From positions 1 to 39,344 of IMG/VR virus record IMGVR_UViG_3300021180_000028: a DNA stretch of 39,344 nt; one strand, 5' to 3'. Shown here piece after piece: positions 29,112 through 36,627 of this stretch. The stretch is from a virus. Made by a program: the position numbers and the translations under genes. The stretch's first letter is position 1; each line of letters starts with the position of its first letter. The notes under the pieces were generated by a model. That model made no database searches. It saw only the letters and a list, made by a program, of their open reading frames with translations, and had not been told where the DNA came from.

Positions 29112-29558
29112 ATGAAGCTCAGTCACCGCGCCCTGGCGCTCCTCATCGCCCTGGCCATCCTCGGCTTCGGCATCACCCTGGTACTGACCCAGGTCGTGTT
29201 CCGGCCCGCCCCCGCGCAACAGCCCGTGACCGTAACGCTGAACTCCTGGCTGGCGGGCAACGCCGGCGCGGACTACAGCGCCACGGTCACGGCCCTGGGA
29301 GCATGGGATGACTGCCTGAAAACAGCGGTCGCCTACACCCAGTGCGACGCCCAGGCGACTCAGGTCAGTACCGACGCCGCGACAGCCTCCGCCTACCCTC
29401 CCCCGGTGGACGGCGCGCTGTACCGGTCGGCGATGACAGACCTGAGCACCTCCGCCCTGGAATTCACGGCGGGGAACTACCAGGTCGCGGTGGCCGGACT
29501 CCAGAGCACCCTCTCCGATTTCACCGCTCTCAGCAACGCCCTAGGAGGCAAATCCTGA
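29112..29558 (+). CDS. Membrane-anchored or secreted protein (148 aa)
   Basis: MKLSHRALALLIALAILGFG is an uncleaved anchor or signal peptide. The extracellular part is Ala/Thr/Ser-rich and helical (ATAS..., SAMTDLSTSALEFTAGNYQV), with two Cys. It resembles small secreted proteins of actinobacteria; no family name. No ribosome site; see the TAGCGT site. One-base overlap with the next gene (TGATG). Confidence 0.75.
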   Translation: MKLSHRALALLIALAILGFGITLVLTQVVFRPAPAQQPVTVTLNSWLAGNAGADYSATVTALGAWDDCLKTAVAYTQCDAQATQVSTDAATASAYPPPVDGALYRSAMTDLSTSALEFTAGNYQVAVAGLQSTLSDFTALSNALGGKS

Positions 29559-30202
29559 TGCACTTCTTCACTGACGACAACGACACCATCACCAAGCACG
29601 ACCTGCGGAACGCCCTCCGGCACCACGCGCTCCGGACAGGCGGCCTCGCGTCAGGGCAGAGCCAGCTTACGTTCGCTTTCCATGACTGCACCACCCTGAC
29701 GGAGGCCCTCTTCCGCCGCACCGCCGCGCAGCTCGCAACGAGCCGCGCCATGGACGCCGGCAACGCCGAAGCGGGGACCGGCCTTTTCCGCGTCACCGTG
29801 GAGCGCACGGACGGCACCCGCAGCGCGGCGCACACCCGGACCCTGAGAGAAGGAAGCTGGGTAGCCGCGCTGCGGAACGCCGGACGCGAGCCGGAGCACT
29901 TCACCTATCAGCAGACCGCCCCTGCCCCTGATCACCCGGCGGCGATCACCCTGGACGAGCTGAGGGCAGCACTGATCCGCAAGGGCTACCGGGTCCTGAA
30001 CGCCCAGGAGATCTACGAGGACGCGGTCGCGCACCGCGAGCCTGAGTGGGCCGAAGGGGACGTCGTGGAAGACGCCGATGGTCATTTCTGGGAGCGGACT
30101 GGCCGCACGGACCTGCCCTGGACCGGTTTCGGGAGCGCGATGGCATACGCGCACGGACGGCCGGAACGCCCGCTGGTCAAGCGCGGCACATGCGCACCCT
30201 GA
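29558..30202 (+). CDS. Hypothetical protein (214 aa)
   Basis: Not recognised. Two parts: residues 1-110 (MHFFTDDNDTITKHDLRNAL) with His/Thr-rich strands, and residues 125-214 with LDELRAALIRKGYRVLNAQE, then a Trp-rich end. AGGAGG lies 8 bases before the ATG. The last 13 bases overlap the next membrane peptide gene. Confidence 0.7.
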   Translation: MHFFTDDNDTITKHDLRNALRHHALRTGGLASGQSQLTFAFHDCTTLTEALFRRTAAQLATSRAMDAGNAEAGTGLFRVTVERTDGTRSAAHTRTLREGSWVAALRNAGREPEHFTYQQTAPAPDHPAAITLDELRAALIRKGYRVLNAQEIYEDAVAHREPEWAEGDVVEDADGHFWERTGRTDLPWTGFGSAMAYAHGRPERPLVKRGTCAP

Positions 30203-30315
30203 CCGGCTGCCTCAGCGTCCTGGGGCTCCTGTACGTTCTCGCCGCCGCCGTCCTGCTGGCCGCCATCACGATCGACGCCCTGTACCACCTCGGGCACTGG
30301 CTGACAGGCTGGTAA
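30190..30315 (+). CDS. Tiny membrane peptide (41 aa)
   Basis: Single helix (LSVLGLLYVLAAAVLLAAIT) with a short aromatic tail (YHLGHWLTGW). The ATG lies 13 bases inside the gene before. Confidence 0.65.
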   Translation: MRTLTGCLSVLGLLYVLAAAVLLAAITIDALYHLGHWLTGW

Positions 30316-30318
30316 CGG

Positions 30319-30453
30319 ATGACTCCGCACGCGGCTATCCGCGTCGTTGAGCGCGAACTGGACCCCGGCAAGCGCACGGGAGACGCGGACGAACAGCGAG
30401 AAGCCCTCAACGTCCTGTGGGAGCTTGTCCTCGGCGTCAACCCGCGACTGTGA
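30319..30453 (+). CDS. Small hypothetical protein (44 aa)
   Basis: Charged helix (AAIRVVERELDPGKRTGDAD). ATG three bases after the previous stop, weak GGTAACGG upstream. Not recognised. Confidence 0.6.
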   Translation: MTPHAAIRVVERELDPGKRTGDADEQREALNVLWELVLGVNPRL

Positions 30454-30486
30454 AATAAGGTAACATCACCATGACCTCGCCATGGC

Positions 30487-30499
30487 ATCACACTGTGAT
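30487..30499 (+). promoter_or_regulatory. Palindromic operator candidate ATCACACTGTGAT
   Basis: A perfect 6-bp inverted repeat around one base, 12 bases before the ATG of the HTH gene and just before its AGGAGG. A repressor dimer here would block transcription or translation; autoregulation by the HTH protein is a natural guess. Confidence 0.45.
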
Positions 30500-30511
30500 A
30501 GGAGGTAACAC

Positions 30512-30799
30512 ATGCCGAACGTCCACAAGGTCGATCTAGTCGGCCAGGAAGTAGTGGCCCTGGAACTGGGGGTCACGTCACAGGCCATCTCGAACTGGTA
30601 CAAGCGGGAAGCCACGTCCGGGGAATCCTGGGGGATGCCGGTCCCCACGCTGATCCAGTACAGGCCGGGCAAGACCCCGCTGAAGTGCTGGCGGCGCGCT
30701 CAGCTCGCTACCTGGGTGAAGTGGCATAACGCCCACCTGGCTGAAGCCAGCCTGCACATCCCGGCCAAGCTCCGCAAGCGGCAGAAGGCAGCAGCATGA
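30512..30799 (+). CDS. Small helix-turn-helix protein (95 aa)
   Basis: VGQEVVALELGVTSQAISNW at about 9-28 is a helix-turn-helix like those of AlpA/excisionase or Cro-type proteins, followed by a basic stretch (YKREATSGESWG), a Trp-containing middle and a Lys/Arg-rich tail. Consensus AGGAGG ribosome site. Likely a phage transcription regulator. The palindrome just upstream could be its own operator. It lies near the end of the rightward array, before the secreted GH12-like gene. Confidence 0.8.
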   Translation: MPNVHKVDLVGQEVVALELGVTSQAISNWYKREATSGESWGMPVPTLIQYRPGKTPLKCWRRAQLATWVKWHNAHLAEASLHIPAKLRKRQKAAA

Positions 30800-31023
30800 C
30801 CGGCATGACCAGCGACGGCAACAGGGACATCACCGTGGTGACCGGCTCGCTTCTCGCGTTCGAGGTGAGCGGCATCCGGTGGCATTACCTCCAGGAAAGC
30901 GGCGGGGCGGACATCGTGCGCATAGGGCCGGGCGGGGCGACACAGATCGTCGCCACCTTCGCGGACGTGCACGCGGTCTTCTTCAGCGAGCACTGCAAGC
31001 CCATCACGCCCGAAGACCACTGA
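30796..31023 (+). CDS. Small hypothetical protein (75 aa)
   Basis: Not recognised. Overlaps the HTH gene (ATGA). DITVVTGSLLAFEVSGIRWH, then a beta-rich end containing HAVFFSEHCKPI. Possibly a small beta-sandwich. Confidence 0.7.
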   Translation: MTGMTSDGNRDITVVTGSLLAFEVSGIRWHYLQESGGADIVRIGPGGATQIVATFADVHAVFFSEHCKPITPEDH

Positions 31024-31035
31024 AAGGAGATTTGC

Positions 31036-31878
31036 ATGATCAGGACACTGAGCGCCGCTATCACCGGCGCGGTCACCACCCTGGCCGTACTGCTGACCGG
31101 GATGAGCTTCGCGCAGGCTGCTGTAACCCATCCCGTGACAGCGGCGCGGTCCACGTACTCCCATAACGGCGAGCACGAGTACTTCGGCATCTACACCGAG
31201 ACGTCCGGGAACATCTGGAGCACCCTGAGGCTGACGGAGAGCGGTAACGTCTACCTGCCGGCGTTCCAGGTGGTCCAGGCGTCGCAGGGGGGCTGGGTCT
31301 ACCCCAACATCGGGCAGGGAGCCGAGCACGGCATGGTGCCGTACGAGGGCGGCCGGAAGACCTGGTATCCCGTGCCCGCAGCCCATGACGGCAATCCCGT
31401 CGTGAACCTGCGGACAGCGCTCACGCGCGGCGGGAGCTGGAACGCGGGCTTCGACGTGTGGTTCGAGCCGGGCTACGACGCGGCCGGCACGCACCAGGGC
31501 CAGGGCGGGACCGAAGTCATGGTCTGGACCGCAGCGATGCGCAACGGCCGGTGGGCCAGCAGGGGGCCGGGAACCTCCTACGGTGTCGTGTACGAGGACG
31601 GCATCTGGTGGAACGTCAACGGCGGCTACGTCTGCCAGCACGGCGACTGCTGGCACCGGATCTACTTCGCCGCCCAGCGGCCGATGGCAGATTTCCACGG
31701 CAGCCTCAACCCGTTCTTCGGCCAGGCGATGCACTTCCACGCGCTGGCGCACGCCTGGTGGCTGACGGGCCTGGACTACGGCTTCGAGATCAACAGCGGG
31801 GGCGGCGGCCTGGCCGTGACCTCCTACCTGCTGAACGGCGTGCAGAACGCCCGTGCCCAGGAGGAATACGGGTCTTAG
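31036..31878 (+). CDS. Secreted GH12-like glycoside hydrolase (280 aa)
   Basis: A Sec signal peptide (SAAITGAVTTLAVLLTGMSF, cleavage near AQA at 26-28) precedes a single catalytic domain with no Fn3 module. GH12 landmarks: FDVW at 139-142, nucleophile block TEVMVW (E160), acid/base block YGFEI (E251), in the same order and similar spacing as in the first GH12-like protein at 3.6 kb. The two are clearly divergent, so the pair is not a recent duplication. GH12 enzymes cut beta-1,4-glucans. AAAGGAG upstream. Last gene of the rightward array, before a strong terminator. Confidence 0.75.
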   Translation: MIRTLSAAITGAVTTLAVLLTGMSFAQAAVTHPVTAARSTYSHNGEHEYFGIYTETSGNIWSTLRLTESGNVYLPAFQVVQASQGGWVYPNIGQGAEHGMVPYEGGRKTWYPVPAAHDGNPVVNLRTALTRGGSWNAGFDVWFEPGYDAAGTHQGQGGTEVMVWTAAMRNGRWASRGPGTSYGVVYEDGIWWNVNGGYVCQHGDCWHRIYFAAQRPMADFHGSLNPFFGQAMHFHALAHAWWLTGLDYGFEINSGGGGLAVTSYLLNGVQNARAQEEYGS

Positions 31879-31909
31879 GTCACACATCCTGTCTCTCACC
31901 ACAGGAACT

Positions 31910-31942
31910 CCCGCAGGAGCCGGCAAGACCGTGGCCTGCGGG
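31910..31942 (+). repeat. Hairpin CCCGCAGG/CCTGCGGG
   Basis: An 8-bp perfect inverted repeat around 17 bases, just before the main terminator and followed by AAAA. It may help stall or protect the transcript. Confidence 0.5.
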
Positions 31943-31946
31943 AAAA

Positions 31947-31984
31947 GGGCAGGGCCTCACCTTGGCGAGGCCCTGCCCGGTTTT
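31947..31984. terminator. Bidirectional intrinsic terminator
   Basis: GGGCAGGGCCTC and GAGGCCCTGCCC form a perfect 12-bp stem with an 8-base loop, followed by GGTTTT on the plus strand and preceded by AAAA, which reads as TTTT on the minus strand. It separates the convergent GH12-like and transglycosylase genes. Confidence 0.95.
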
Positions 31985-32010
31985 ATACACCCTACGTAAT
32001 CGCGTGATTA

Positions 32011-32670
32011 CTATAAACATCCATCGTAGGGACTCCAGTTGAACTGGCCGCCCGCTGCCATGGCAGCATCGAAGACCGCATTCTGCTGCGCCACGGTGGC
32101 GTTGCCGAAGTCCGCCGGGTTACCGCCGTAGGCGGCCCAGGTGGAGGCGCTGAACTGGTAAAGCCCGTAGTGCCCGGTGGAATTCATCACCTGGGGATTG
32201 CCGCCGGACTCGCGGCTGATCACGCATGCCTGGAACGCGCCGTCGCCGGCCGTGGACACGTCAGCCGTGTCGTGCAGCGGAGCGGCGGCGGTCGTGACCT
32301 CAGAGGGAGCCGTGCCCTGCCCGGTACCCGTTCGGGTGTCGGCAACGGACGGAGCGGCGGCTCCCGCAGGCAGGCTGACGCGCTCGCCCGGGTAGATGTA
32401 GTTCGGGTTGGTGATGGCCGGGTTGGCGGACTCGATCGCGGCGAGCGCGAAACCGTGCGCGGCGGCGATTCCCGACAGGGTATTCCCCGGCTCTACGAGC
32501 ACGTCGTCGGCGAGCTGGATCTTCTCACCGGGGAAAATAAGGTCCGGGTCCGTGATGCCCGGGTTGAGCCGCTCCACGGCAGCCAGCGGGACGCCGTGCG
32601 AAGCGGCAAGGCCGGAGAGCGTATCACCCGAGGTGACGGTGATAGCGGCGAGTAGCGCCGCCCCGATCAC
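32011..32670 (-). CDS. LysM and lytic transglycosylase-like protein (219 aa)
   Basis: Two LysM repeats at about 10-53 (ITVTSGDTLSGLAASHG) and 57-100 (VLVEPGNTLSGIAAAHG) bind peptidoglycan. A linker follows, then a compact Rpf/transglycosylase-like domain at 143-219 with ISRESGGNP (E154 as the catalytic Glu) and GLYQFSASTWAAYGG. Such domains cut glycan strands. The GTG at 32670 has AGGAG 7 bases upstream. No in-frame ATG, GTG or TTG lies further upstream, although the frame there (RGLRSLH) would complete a signal peptide; export may rely on a CTG start or on the short hydrophobic N-terminus. It could be an endolysin or secreted wall enzyme. Confidence 0.85.
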   Translation of the reverse strand: MIGAALLAAITVTSGDTLSGLAASHGVPLAAVERLNPGITDPDLIFPGEKIQLADDVLVEPGNTLSGIAAAHGFALAAIESANPAITNPNYIYPGERVSLPAGAAAPSVADTRTGTGQGTAPSEVTTAAAPLHDTADVSTAGDGAFQACVISRESGGNPQVMNSTGHYGLYQFSASTWAAYGGNPADFGNATVAQQNAVFDAAMAAGGQFNWSPYDGCL

Positions 32671-32715
32671 GTGCAGGCTCCTGAGGCCACGACAGCACTC
32701 CTTCCTTGTTGAGAA

Positions 32716-33147
32716 TTAACGACCAGGAAACATTAACATGACGTAGCCGTCAGGAGCAATACCCGTGAGTAACCAGCAATCACGGCCCTCGGGCACGGTC
32801 GCGGTATCGCCGATGGGCAGCCGCAGGCCCGTGCGCTCCTCGATCTTGCGCCGGGCGCGCTCGACGGACCCGTACTGGCGAATCTCATTGCAGTAGACCG
32901 GCTTGCCGCCGCGCTTCACCGCCGCGATCGTGCAGTCCGGGCAGCCCTTCGGGTAGCCGTGCGCGGCCTTGAGGTTCTTCACGTCCCATTCCAGCGACGG
33001 GTCTTCCGTCACGGGGATAAGGTGGTCCGCTGAATGCGCAGCCCAGTGCCCGCAGATCCAGCAGCGGCCGAAATCACGGTTAACGACGAACGCGACGAGC
33101 CGTCGCCAGCGAGCGCCTTGCGCGTTCCGCTTGGGCCTCGGCGTCAT
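32716..33147 (-). CDS. HNH endonuclease (143 aa)
   Basis: CWICG, then ADHLIPVTEDPSLEWDVKNL and AHGYPKGCPDC form an HNH core with a zinc knuckle between residues 29 and 72. A downstream charged helix (SVERARRKIEERTGLRLP) likely contacts DNA. HNH proteins of this length are typical of phages. TAGTGT ends 6 bases before the ATG and there is no ribosome site. It precedes the transglycosylase gene by 45 bases, an unusual pairing. Confidence 0.85.
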   Translation of the reverse strand: MTPRPKRNAQGARWRRLVAFVVNRDFGRCWICGHWAAHSADHLIPVTEDPSLEWDVKNLKAAHGYPKGCPDCTIAAVKRGGKPVYCNEIRQYGSVERARRKIEERTGLRLPIGDTATVPEGRDCWLLTGIAPDGYVMLMFPGR

Positions 33148-33153
33148 GCTTAC

Positions 33154-33159
33154 ACACTA
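33154..33159 (-). promoter_or_regulatory. Leaderless-type -10 (TAGTGT)
   Basis: TAGTGT is followed by GTAAGC and the ATG of the HNH gene. It lies in the 34-base divergent gap with the rightward gene at 33182. Confidence 0.4.
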
Positions 33160-33181
33160 CACATACACCGAAGGAGACAGC

Positions 33182-33388
33182 ATGCCAGACAGCACCTGCG
33201 GGGAGAGCGCCGGCCTGATCCTGCTGACGCAGGACGGGAAGCACGCGGCGTTCGCCTGCCGCCGGCACTACGACCTGATGCTCAGCCGGATGACGACGGC
33301 CAGCGGGAGCATGGCCCAGGCATTCGCGTGCGCAGACGGCCCGGGACCTTACTGTGAAATCTATTCACAGATGGCGGACGTGAACTGA
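33182..33388 (+). CDS. Small Cys/His protein (68 aa)
   Basis: AAGGAG precedes the ATG by 7 bases. STCGESAGLILLTQDGKHAA, then FACRRHYDLM and FACADG suggest a zinc-binding fold related to the short CxxC proteins nearby. Function unknown. Lone rightward gene in a leftward stretch. Confidence 0.65.
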   Translation: MPDSTCGESAGLILLTQDGKHAAFACRRHYDLMLSRMTTASGSMAQAFACADGPGPYCEIYSQMADVN

Positions 33389-33391
33389 TCC

Positions 33392-33592
33392 TCAGCAGCC
33401 CGTGACGATGCAGAGCGGCCCTGCGGGAAAGATGAGTGAATCGAAGTAACGCCGCTCGAACTCTTCGATGCGCCAGCGGCTGTACCCCGGGCCGTCCCCG
33501 AAATCGAACGGGGGACTTCCTGCCGGGGGCGCAGAAGGCCCGGGAGACGCTTCAGCGTCCTCCGGGCCGGCTGCGGGACTGCTAGAGCCCAT
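33392..33592 (-). CDS. Small hypothetical protein (66 aa)
   Basis: The N-terminal half is Pro/Ser/Gly-rich (MGSSSPAAGPEDAEASPGPS) and the C-terminal half has an aromatic basic helix (SRWRIEEFERRYFDSLIF). Overlaps the preceding gene by 11 bases. Confidence 0.55.
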   Translation of the reverse strand: MGSSSPAAGPEDAEASPGPSAPPAGSPPFDFGDGPGYSRWRIEEFERRYFDSLIFPAGPLCIVTGC

Positions 33593-33809
33593 GCGCGGCA
33601 AGCGCGGCCTCGATGGCCTGCTCGACAGCCTTGGCCCCGGACTGGAGCGCGGCGAGGACCGCCGGCTCGTCAGCCGTGATGGCCGCCTCGGCGGACTGCA
33701 CGGCGGAACGCACGTCAGCGGCGACCGTGGCGGTAGCCCGCTCGACGGCGACCCTGGCGTGGTGGATAACGTTCTCGATGTCAGTCTCGACGGTCTGGAC
33801 AATTCCCAC
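33582..33809 (-). CDS. Small all-helical protein (75 aa)
   Basis: Ala- and Val-rich amphipathic helices (TATVAADVRSAVQSAEAAIT). GTG at 33809 chosen because GGAG is 5 bases upstream; the GTG at 33815 is too close to it. Resembles phasin-like or membrane-surface helical proteins in composition only. Confidence 0.6.
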   Translation of the reverse strand: MGIVQTVETDIENVIHHARVAVERATATVAADVRSAVQSAEAAITADEPAVLAALQSGAKAVEQAIEAALAAHGL

Positions 33810-33849
33810 GTGCACTCCTAGCTAGGGGGATACTTCGCGCGCCTTCAGG

Positions 33850-34542
33850 CTACCACCAGTAGTCCGGCCAGCCCGGCAGGAGGCCCTTCGCCTTCGGGTC
33901 GCCGCGCCCGACCCAGCCCTCGGCGCAGTAGCGGCTGTACCACTCCACGGGCAGGAGCGTGCACAGGTAGCCGGCTCTCGCCCACCAGAAGTTGCCGCCG
34001 GGCATCGGCCTGCCCTTGCTGATCCGGTCCGGGAACTCATCATGCGTCAGCCAGTGCAGCCCGAGCACGTCGTAGTCACGAAGCTCTTCCACGCGGTCGC
34101 GCCAGCCTGACACCAGGTGCGCGGTCATGGCCCTGCGGTAGCGGATGTTGCCCGGGTCGTGGTTGAACGCGCCCTTGGCGTGGGCGTAGAGCACGGGCGT
34201 ATCCGCCACCCGGTTGCCGGAGTCCTTCCACAGGGCGTCAATGGTGGGCATCTCGAAGCCCTCCCCGAACGCCATGATGTTCGCTACCGCAGGCCAGCGC
34301 TTCTCCGCCCAGTCCCATGCCCGCGCGGCCTGCTCATGACCGCCGGTGATGCCGACGTGCACGTCCCCGCCGAACTCGGCGGCTTCCAGGGCAGCGAAAT
34401 GCTCTTCGGCGGCTTCCCGCCACAGCGATCCGTGATGGTCATCCCCGGCCCAGATGTGGTACCAGTGAACTGGCCGTACAGTCACAGCCGGCACCGCCGC
34501 CTGCGTGGCGCTGTCCGGCACCGGGCCGTTGGCATAGGTCAC
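33850..34542 (-). CDS. Glycosyltransferase-like protein (230 aa)
   Basis: The sequence matches the pattern of phage-encoded glycosyltransferase-like proteins: an N-terminal [20 protein letters not shown], a middle [20 protein letters not shown] and a C-terminal [17 protein letters not shown] and [11 protein letters not shown]. The block YAHAKGA...W...M and GNFWWA recur in this family, which is thought to act on surface sugars or phage structural proteins. No DXD motif is obvious. GTGA overlap with the cell-wall hydrolase before it. Substrate unknown. Confidence 0.7.
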   Translation of the reverse strand: MTYANGPVPDSATQAAVPAVTVRPVHWYHIWAGDDHHGSLWREAAEEHFAALEAAEFGGDVHVGITGGHEQAARAWDWAEKRWPAVANIMAFGEGFEMPTIDALWKDSGNRVADTPVLYAHAKGAFNHDPGNIRYRRAMTAHLVSGWRDRVEELRDYDVLGLHWLTHDEFPDRISKGRPMPGGNFWWARAGYLCTLLPVEWYSRYCAEGWVGRGDPKAKGLLPGWPDYWW

Positions 34543-35711
34543 TTGACGTCTACGGTCTTCACTGAGGTGCCGTACCCCTCGGCCTCGGAGCGGACGAGGT
34601 AAGGGCCGGCGGCCGGAACGGAAGCGCGGAACGAGGCGATCGAGCCCTTGCTGCTGAAGACCGTCTTGCCCGTGCGGTCGCTGATAACCGTGGTGTAGGT
34701 GCCCTTATAGCCGGCGATGCCACGGCCGACGTCGATATAGCGCTGGATGCCCGGCGTGCAGGACAGCGGCGCGAACGGGAGCGGGGGCGGCGGGGGCGGC
34801 GGCGGGGTGACGGGCGGCGTGGCGTTAAGGTCGCCCCAGGTGACCGGACCGACCGTGCCGTCCGTGGTGATCTTCTTCGCGGCCTGGAAGGACTTGACCG
34901 CCGCCTGGGTGAGCGGCCCGAACGAGCCGTCCACGGTGACCGTGGCGTTGGTGTGCAGCGGGGAGGCCGCCCACACATTGAGCCGCGCCTGCGCGGTGTG
35001 CACGGCGTCCACGCCCCCGATGGGATCGGTCATGGGCGGCACGGTCAGCGACAGCACCGGGAACTGATCGACAGTGAACATCGCCACGGAGAAGATATCG
35101 GAGTCAAAATTCCCGTTGTCCTGGTACTGGGTGGCGTCGGCGGCGGGGTAACCGCAGACGGCGGGAGCGCAGATGTGCCTGCCGATCCAGTGCGCGGTCC
35201 ACAGGAAGTACGTGTCCCGGGCGAAGCCGGCCCCTGCCAGGGCGCTGATGACCGCCTGGGCGTCCCCGGCTGAGCAGTAGTACCAGGGCTTGAGCGCGCC
35301 GGCGTGATTGCCCTGCCGCTGGAACTCGGGAGCCTGGGCGGGCGAGGCGTTGCCGGGCTCGATGTCCAGGCACATGGACGCGGCGGTGCCCTGCACGACG
35401 GGCGTGATCGACACGAGCTTCGCGACAGCGCCGAACCGGGCGCTCAGGGCAGTCCAGTTACTGAACGTGCCGTAGTTGTAGCCGGCGTACACGGGCAGGC
35501 CGCCCAGCAGGAGGCTGACGTAGATCGAGTCCTCGCCCAGCAGGGTCGCGCCGGAACCCGTGGCACGGGCACTCGCCCCGAAGACGTTGTGCTTGATCCG
35601 CCACGCCTTCGTGAACAGCACCGTGCCGGGGCGGCCGAACGGCTTGCCCGTGTACTCCGCCGCCGAATGCACCGGCTGCGGGGGGCTGGAAGGCGTCATG
35701 CCGTCACTCAT
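34539..35711 (-). CDS. Glycosidase (GH25/DUF1906-like) with peptidoglycan-binding domain
   Basis: Residues 15-215 resemble a TIM-barrel glycosidase of the GH25/DUF1906 type: [25 protein letters not shown] (Asp/Glu pair at the barrel end), [17 protein letters not shown], and WTAHWIGRH. Residues 228-290 form a peptidoglycan-binding domain ([34 protein letters not shown]). A Pro-rich linker leads to a C-terminal beta domain ([16 protein letters not shown]). Likely endolysin or tail-associated wall hydrolase. It has no signal peptide. Adjacent to a glycosyltransferase-like gene and to small membrane peptides. Confidence 0.75.
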   Translation of the reverse strand: MSDGMTPSSPPQPVHSAAEYTGKPFGRPGTVLFTKAWRIKHNVFGASARATGSGATLLGEDSIYVSLLLGGLPVYAGYNYGTFSNWTALSARFGAVAKLVSITPVVQGTAASMCLDIEPGNASPAQAPEFQRQGNHAGALKPWYYCSAGDAQAVISALAGAGFARDTYFLWTAHWIGRHICAPAVCGYPAADATQYQDNGNFDSDIFSVAMFTVDQFPVLSLTVPPMTDPIGGVDAVHTAQARLNVWAASPLHTNATVTVDGSFGPLTQAAVKSFQAAKKITTDGTVGPVTWGDLNATPPVTPPPPPPPPLPFAPLSCTPGIQRYIDVGRGIAGYKGTYTTVISDRTGKTVFSSKGSIASFRASVPAAGPYLVRSEAEGYGTSVKTVDVK

Positions 35712-35725
35712 GGTGTTACCTCAGT

Positions 35726-35893
35726 TCACGCATAGGGGAGGTTGTGCCCGCAGAGCCGCAGCCCGCAGACCGGGCATGATAGACCCCCGGGGGCGGCCTG
35801 GCCCTCAGGCTCGTCCTGCGCCTCCGGCTCATCCTGGAGGTCATCGTCGGTGGCGTCGGCGCGCAGCAGCGGGATTTTCTTGTCCTCAGGCAC
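35726..35893 (-). CDS. Small CxxC protein (55 aa)
   Basis: GTG start with AAGGAG upstream. Acidic N-terminus (PEDKKIPLLRADATDDDLQD) and a C-terminal zinc motif, CPVC with LRLCGH. Overlaps the next gene by eight bases. It also contains one arm of a 17-bp inverted repeat. Confidence 0.6.
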   Translation of the reverse strand: MPEDKKIPLLRADATDDDLQDEPEAQDEPEGQAAPGGLSCPVCGLRLCGHNLPYA

Positions 35894-36188
35894 TGGTCAG
35901 CTCCTTCGCCTTGGCCTCGGCGTCCGCGAGCGGGAACGGCCCGGCGACTTCGAGCCACTGCGGAATCCAGTGGAAGTACTCGTCGTCGGTTTCCGAGGGC
36001 GGCTTCCCGAAGCGGTACACGACCAGCATAGCCCGCTCTTCCCCGAGGGGAACCCCGATGGCGAACTTCCGCATCGGGTCATCCAGGTGCTCGGGCTCCA
36101 GGCGCGCGGCGAAGATCCGGCCCACCAGGTCCTCGTCGGCACCTGCCACGGTCAGCGCGCCGCAGACGTCCTCAGTGCTCATGCTCAT
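35886..36188 (-). CDS. Hypothetical protein (100 aa)
   Basis: Not recognised. MSTEDVCGALTVAGADEDLV, then beta-like FAIGVPLGEERAMLVVYRFG and a helical end. TAGACT ends 7 bases before the ATG and no ribosome site is seen. It heads the leftward cluster that includes the glycosidase. Confidence 0.75.
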   Translation of the reverse strand: MSMSTEDVCGALTVAGADEDLVGRIFAARLEPEHLDDPMRKFAIGVPLGEERAMLVVYRFGKPPSETDDEYFHWIPQWLEVAGPFPLADAEAKAKELTSA

Positions 36189-36195
36189 GGGCGCG

Positions 36196-36201
36196 AGTCT
36201 A
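36196..36201 (-). promoter_or_regulatory. Leaderless-type -10 (TAGACT)
   Basis: TAGACT, seven bases (CGCGCCC), ATG. Head promoter of the leftward cluster. Confidence 0.4.
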
Positions 36202-36262
36202 CATCAGGTGTCATGATCACTACAGCGCCGGCACGCTCCCGGTTATTCCTGGCCCGGCAAGT

Positions 36263-36279
36263 CCCGGGGGTCTATCATG
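36263..36279. promoter_or_regulatory. 17-bp repeat with a TATCAT -10-like core
   Basis: CCCGGGGGTCTATCATG upstream of the membrane peptide gene is the exact reverse complement of 35775-35791, inside the small CxxC gene. TATCAT is close to a -10 box. Either an operator pair or two copies of a promoter. Confidence 0.5.
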
Positions 36280-36326
36280 AGACTGGGCCGCCTGTCTGCA
36301 CCCGGCCCGCAGGGAAGGAACTCCAA

Positions 36327-36497
36327 ATGTTCGCAATCTTCGCCTTCGTCGTCTTCCTGATCGGGGCCATCCTGTCCTGGGTAGACAAGACCGTCTCCCT
36401 GGAGCACCTGATGACCTGCGCCTTCATCGGCCTGGCCCTCCTGGCGGCTCACTTCATCTGGGGCTGGTGGGGCACGGGGCATCACGGGGGTGCCTGA
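36327..36497 (+). CDS. Small two-helix membrane protein, holin candidate (56 aa)
   Basis: Two hydrophobic helices (FAIFAFVVFLIGAILSWV and LMTCAFIGLALLAAHFIW) with a charged loop and a His-rich tail, a holin-like shape. GGAAGGAA precedes the ATG. It stands close to the glycosidase and LysM transglycosylase, which supports a lysis role, though the strand differs. Confidence 0.65.
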   Translation: MFAIFAFVVFLIGAILSWVDKTVSLEHLMTCAFIGLALLAAHFIWGWWGTGHHGGA

Positions 36498-36499
36498 CC

Positions 36500-36577
36500 G
36501 TGCGCACGGACCTGCTGTACGTCCTCCTGGTAATCATCGCCATCCTCATCATCCTGCTGCTCCTGGGCATCCTGTAG
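36500..36577 (+). CDS. Tiny membrane peptide (25 aa)
   Basis: GTG start 3 bases after the preceding stop. Almost pure helix: LLYVLLVIIAILIILLLLGI. A companion to the two-helix protein; could modulate it. Confidence 0.5.
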   Translation: MRTDLLYVLLVIIAILIILLLLGIL

Positions 36578-36588
36578 CCCGCCGCCGG

Positions 36589-36620
36589 AGGCCCTCCCGC
36601 GCACCGCGCAGGGGGGCCTT
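36589..36620. terminator. Hairpin between convergent membrane and polymerase genes
   Basis: GGCCCTCC pairs with GGGGGGCC (one G-T) around CGCG-CAC-CGCG. Only two T follow, so it is a modest terminator that could serve both strands. Confidence 0.5.
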
Positions 36621-36627
36621 CGCCATG

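Noticed and set aside
30700-31926. 408-codon minus-strand frame
   Set aside because: Opposite the second GH12-like gene and the HTH operon end; no domain and it runs past the terminator hairpins.
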